Of a stretch of DNA of 64,000 bases, positions 62,003 through 64,000 are shown one piece after another. The DNA is taken from positions 438,954 through 502,953 of the forward strand of contig NZ_DFBS01000045.1 of assembly GCF_002366715.1 (NCBI RefSeq). Direction: 5' to 3'. The number at the start of each line of letters is the position of its first letter. The stretch's first letter is position 1. The translations under genes and the position numbers were made by a program. This DNA comes from Halomonas sp. UBA3074 (GTDB taxonomy: Bacteria; Pseudomonadota; Gammaproteobacteria; Pseudomonadales; Halomonadaceae). Below the pieces are notes generated by a model. That model saw nothing but the letters and a program-made list of their open reading frames with translations, was not told the origin of the DNA and made no database searches.

Positions 62003-62755
62003 ATGCGCCAGTTCGAACGTCGACAACGGCTGCTGGAACGAATCCACAGCCAAGGCCGCCAATCGGTAGATCATTTGGCAGGAGAGTTCGGGGTTTCTGT
62101 ACAAACCCTGCGTGGGGATATTCGCCATTTGGCCGAGAAGGGCTTAGTGCTGCGCCGCCACGGTGAGGTGATGCCATTTCCAGAGCAGGAAAACATCGGC
62201 TACGACCAGCGTCAGATCGTCAATGTGGCAGGTAAACGGCAGATTGCGGCACGCGCGGCCAGCTTAGTGCAGAACCATCAAGCGCTCTTTTTAGGCACGG
62301 GTACGACGGTTGAGCAGTTGGCCGATGCGCTAAGTGATAAGCAGGGTCTGCATATCATGACAAATAATCTGCACGCGCTGATTAAGCTGTGTCAGTTGAA
62401 GTGTGAGCTAGTGGTGGCCGGTGGGCGAGTGCGTCGTCGCGACCAGGATGTGATTGGCGGCGATGCTTGGCGATTTTTTCAGCGTTATCGTGCCGATATC
62501 GGCATTGTCTCGGTAGGGGGCATGGATAGCCATGGCCAGCTTTATGATTATAACGACGACGAAGTAATGGCCCGTGAAGCATTATTAGCGCATGCCGGTT
62601 ATCGAGTGTTAGTGCTGGATAAAACTAAGTTTGACCTGCCACTGCGCTGCGCCGCGGGTCAGTTGGGAGATTACGATGCGGTAGTGACCGATGTGCCGCT
62701 GCCAGACAAACTACGCAGCCCGTTGGCTGCCCAAGGCGTTCGATTTCTGGCTTAG
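62003..62755 (+). CDS. DeoR/GlpR-family repressor
   Basis: A 250-residue regulator with an N-terminal DeoR helix-turn-helix (about 1-58: RRQRLLERIHSQGRQSVDHL, LAGEFGVSVQTLRGDIRHLA) and a sugar-isomerase-like effector domain (FLGTGTTVEQLADAL, GIVSVGGMDSHGQLYDYNDD, VLDKTKFDL). That domain senses phosphorylated metabolites in characterised members. ATG 62003 follows GAGAGG by 5 bases; a GTG two codons earlier is the alternative. Divergent from the ABC-MBL-HAD operon, it probably represses it until a phosphorylated intermediate accumulates. Confidence 0.92.
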   Translation: MRQFERRQRLLERIHSQGRQSVDHLAGEFGVSVQTLRGDIRHLAEKGLVLRRHGEVMPFPEQENIGYDQRQIVNVAGKRQIAARAASLVQNHQALFLGTGTTVEQLADALSDKQGLHIMTNNLHALIKLCQLKCELVVAGGRVRRRDQDVIGGDAWRFFQRYRADIGIVSVGGMDSHGQLYDYNDDEVMAREALLAHAGYRVLVLDKTKFDLPLRCAAGQLGDYDAVVTDVPLPDKLRSPLAAQGVRFLA

Positions 62756-62816
62756 CACTAACGCTAACTGTGCCAGTATGGGGCAAACGCAGGCGTGCAA
62801 AAAAGGAGCGTTATAA

Positions 62817-63392
62817 ATGTTAGACATCCTAAGCCATAGTGCCCTGGCTGGTCAGCTCTGTGGCTTGGTGGCACTGGTGATATGCGTAGTCGCCTTTGCC
62901 AGCAAAAACGATGATCGCCTATTGGTGTTACTGATTTCTGCCAATGTGGCGTTTGCGCTGCAATTTGTCTTTTTCGAGAGCTGGACAGCGGCTGCGCTAA
63001 CGGTACTGGTGATAGTACGGATTGTATTGGCTCGCCGTTACCTGAGCAGTAAAGCTGTGATGGCGGGTGTCTTGCTGGCCAGCGGTATCGCCGCCACCCT
63101 CACATGGCAAAGCTGGGTGGATATGCTGCCGCTGGCGGCCATGGTGCTGGGAACCGTTGGCATGTTTTTAATGCGCGGCATTGCCATGCGCGTTTTTCTG
63201 GGGCTGGCTGCCTTTGCCTGGATGCTCAACAACCTACTCATTGGTACGATCGGTGGAACGCTTGCGGAAGGTCTGATTGTGGTCACCAATATCATCACCA
63301 TCATTCGCTTAGTGCGAGCCAAGCGAAAATACCCTGACGTCTTTGAGGAGGTAGAAGAGCCTGGTGCTATTACCCAAGACGCTCAGGACTAA
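62817..63392 (+). CDS. YgjV-like inner-membrane protein
   Basis: A 191-residue protein with about six membrane segments and a short charged tail (RAKRKYPDVFEEVEE). The repeat-like layout and closing GLIVVTNIITIIRLVRA match the YgjV/Imp family. Function unknown. ATG 62817 follows AAGGAGCG. It lies 61 bases after the deoR gene and might be read from its promoter. Confidence 0.75.
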   Translation: MLDILSHSALAGQLCGLVALVICVVAFASKNDDRLLVLLISANVAFALQFVFFESWTAAALTVLVIVRIVLARRYLSSKAVMAGVLLASGIAATLTWQSWVDMLPLAAMVLGTVGMFLMRGIAMRVFLGLAAFAWMLNNLLIGTIGGTLAEGLIVVTNIITIIRLVRAKRKYPDVFEEVEEPGAITQDAQD

Positions 63393-63491
63393 CCCTTTAG
63401 CGCGTTGCCACCTGCGTTAACAGCGAGCGTACCTACTATGCTGAAGGACTGATGTTAAACAGCTGATTGTGAAAAAAGGAGGTAAGAGACC

Positions 63492-63758
63492 ATGGCAGGT
63501 GGATGGGCAAAAGATGGCGCCGAGCAAGAGCAGATGGAAAGTACTCTGGACGACGCGGTGCGGCGTGCGCGTAGCCAACTGCCCTCAGGGGAAAGCCTTG
63601 AGCTGTGTGAAGAGTGCGGCGACACCATTCCCGAGGCGCGTCGCAAGGCTATTCCCGGTGTGCGCCTCTGTGTGGCGTGTCAGGAAGAACAAGATAAAGC
63701 ACAGTCTGCTTTTAGCGGCTATAACCGCCGCGGCAGCAAAGACAGCCAATTGCGTTGA
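63492..63758 (+). CDS. DksA/TraR-type zinc-finger protein (YbiI-like)
   Basis: An 88-residue protein with the four-cysteine zinc finger CEECGDTIPEARRKAIPG then CVACQ at about residues 36-60. It is shorter than DksA and lacks its long coiled coil, matching the YbiI/TraR group that may bind the RNA polymerase secondary channel. AAGGAGGTAAGAGACC gives a strong ribosome site for ATG 63492. Confidence 0.88.
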   Translation: MAGGWAKDGAEQEQMESTLDDAVRRARSQLPSGESLELCEECGDTIPEARRKAIPGVRLCVACQEEQDKAQSAFSGYNRRGSKDSQLR

Positions 63759-63804
63759 GCGTATTTCGCTAAATAGAGTGGATAATGCATGGGCTCGCCT
63801 ATGT

Positions 63805-64000
63805 TTAAGCGTCGTGATCCGTATCCGGCAGGCGCTTGAAATAGATATAGCGATGTAAGCGAATAGTGGGGCGTAGAAGCAGTTGCACACTCCCAATTAA
63901 GAATAACCAAACACCCAAAGTCTTCAGACTGCCCTCGTAAAAGAAGCAGATACTGCCGAAGGTAAACCATAGGCCCGTTGGATGCAGACTCTGAGTGCAA
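63805..64000 (-). CDS. YrhK-domain membrane protein, C-terminal part
   Basis: The start lies beyond the right edge; 64 codons and the TAA (63807-63805) are present. The fragment reads HPTGLWFTFGSICFFYEGSL followed by LGVWLFLIGSVQLLLRP and a charged tail ending DTDHDA. The GSIxFF and WLFLIGS segments match the YrhK domain, a small two-helix membrane fold of unknown function. The assignment comes from reading the correct frame to the edge; two other open minus frames overlap it but lack any recognisable pattern. Confidence 0.6.
   Translation of the reverse strand, partial: CTQSLHPTGLWFTFGSICFFYEGSLKTLGVWLFLIGSVQLLLRPTIRLHRYIYFKRLPDTDHDA

Noticed and set aside
1..64000. CRISPR arrays, insertion sequences, prophage genes, tRNA or rRNA genes
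   Set aside because: I read the intergenic regions for repeated spacers, transposase-like proteins, inverted termini and cloverleaf patterns and found none that held up.

Overview
The window reads as a moderately GC-rich gammaproteobacterial chromosome, most like Halomonas or another Halomonadaceae. This rests on gene content and protein style and was not tested by a search. It is dense, mostly operonic and free of visible insertion sequences, CRISPR arrays, tRNA or rRNA genes. About 60 genes are supported. Two look broken: a codB with a frameshift in a G7 run and a cheW with an in-frame TGA. Three genes run off or nearly off an edge or are partial: a GNAT tail at the left and a YrhK-type tail at the right.

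Layout. 0-3.5 kb: type II lumazine synthase under an FMN riboswitch, then codBA for cytosine use. 3.7-7.0 kb: a membrane diguanylate cyclase tightly coupled to two GltI-like periplasmic binding proteins with no transporter. 7.1-12.1 kb: TetR repressor, a 42-bp perfect palindromic operator, and an RND efflux pump (lipoprotein adaptor plus permease). 12.5-15.1 kb: a chemoreceptor and an orphan metal-chelate binding protein. 15.3-23.5 kb: the reductive pyrimidine degradation operon pydC-hydA-preT-preA, with a divergent NCS1 permease and a LysR regulator. 23.7-26.4 kb: a PAS-GGDEF-EAL protein.

26.5-42.2 kb is a formate dehydrogenase and molybdenum cofactor island. Leftward are fdhD, mobA, moeA, moaA and a COG0523 GTPase. 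Rightward are DUF3305, DUF3306, a polyferredoxin, a TorD-type chaperone, a small Tat protein, fdhA, fdhB and fdhC. After a terminator come a DUF1244 gene, moaB and a second moeA. The enzyme is a Cys-type periplasmic membrane-anchored formate dehydrogenase. 42.2-43.1 kb holds two CheW-like genes, one broken. 43.1-47.4 kb is a complete counterpart of E. coli yjfIJKLMC. 47.5-54.3 kb is malonate use: TRAP transporter matPQM, malonyl-CoA decarboxylase matA, malonyl-CoA synthetase matB and a divergent GntR regulator.

54.4-56.5 kb has a DJ-1/AraC regulator overlapping an MFS exporter gene. 56.5-62.8 kb is the most unusual block. An AfuA/Fbp-type ABC importer is co-transcribed with a metallo-beta-lactamase-fold hydrolase and a small HAD phosphatase that closely resembles the 3'-phosphatase domain of phage T4 polynucleotide kinase. 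A divergent DeoR-type regulator faces three direct repeats spaced by two helical turns. I infer an uptake and dephosphorylation route for an organophosphate, possibly nucleotide-like. The window ends with a YgjV-like membrane protein, a DksA/TraR zinc-finger protein and a partial YrhK-domain gene.
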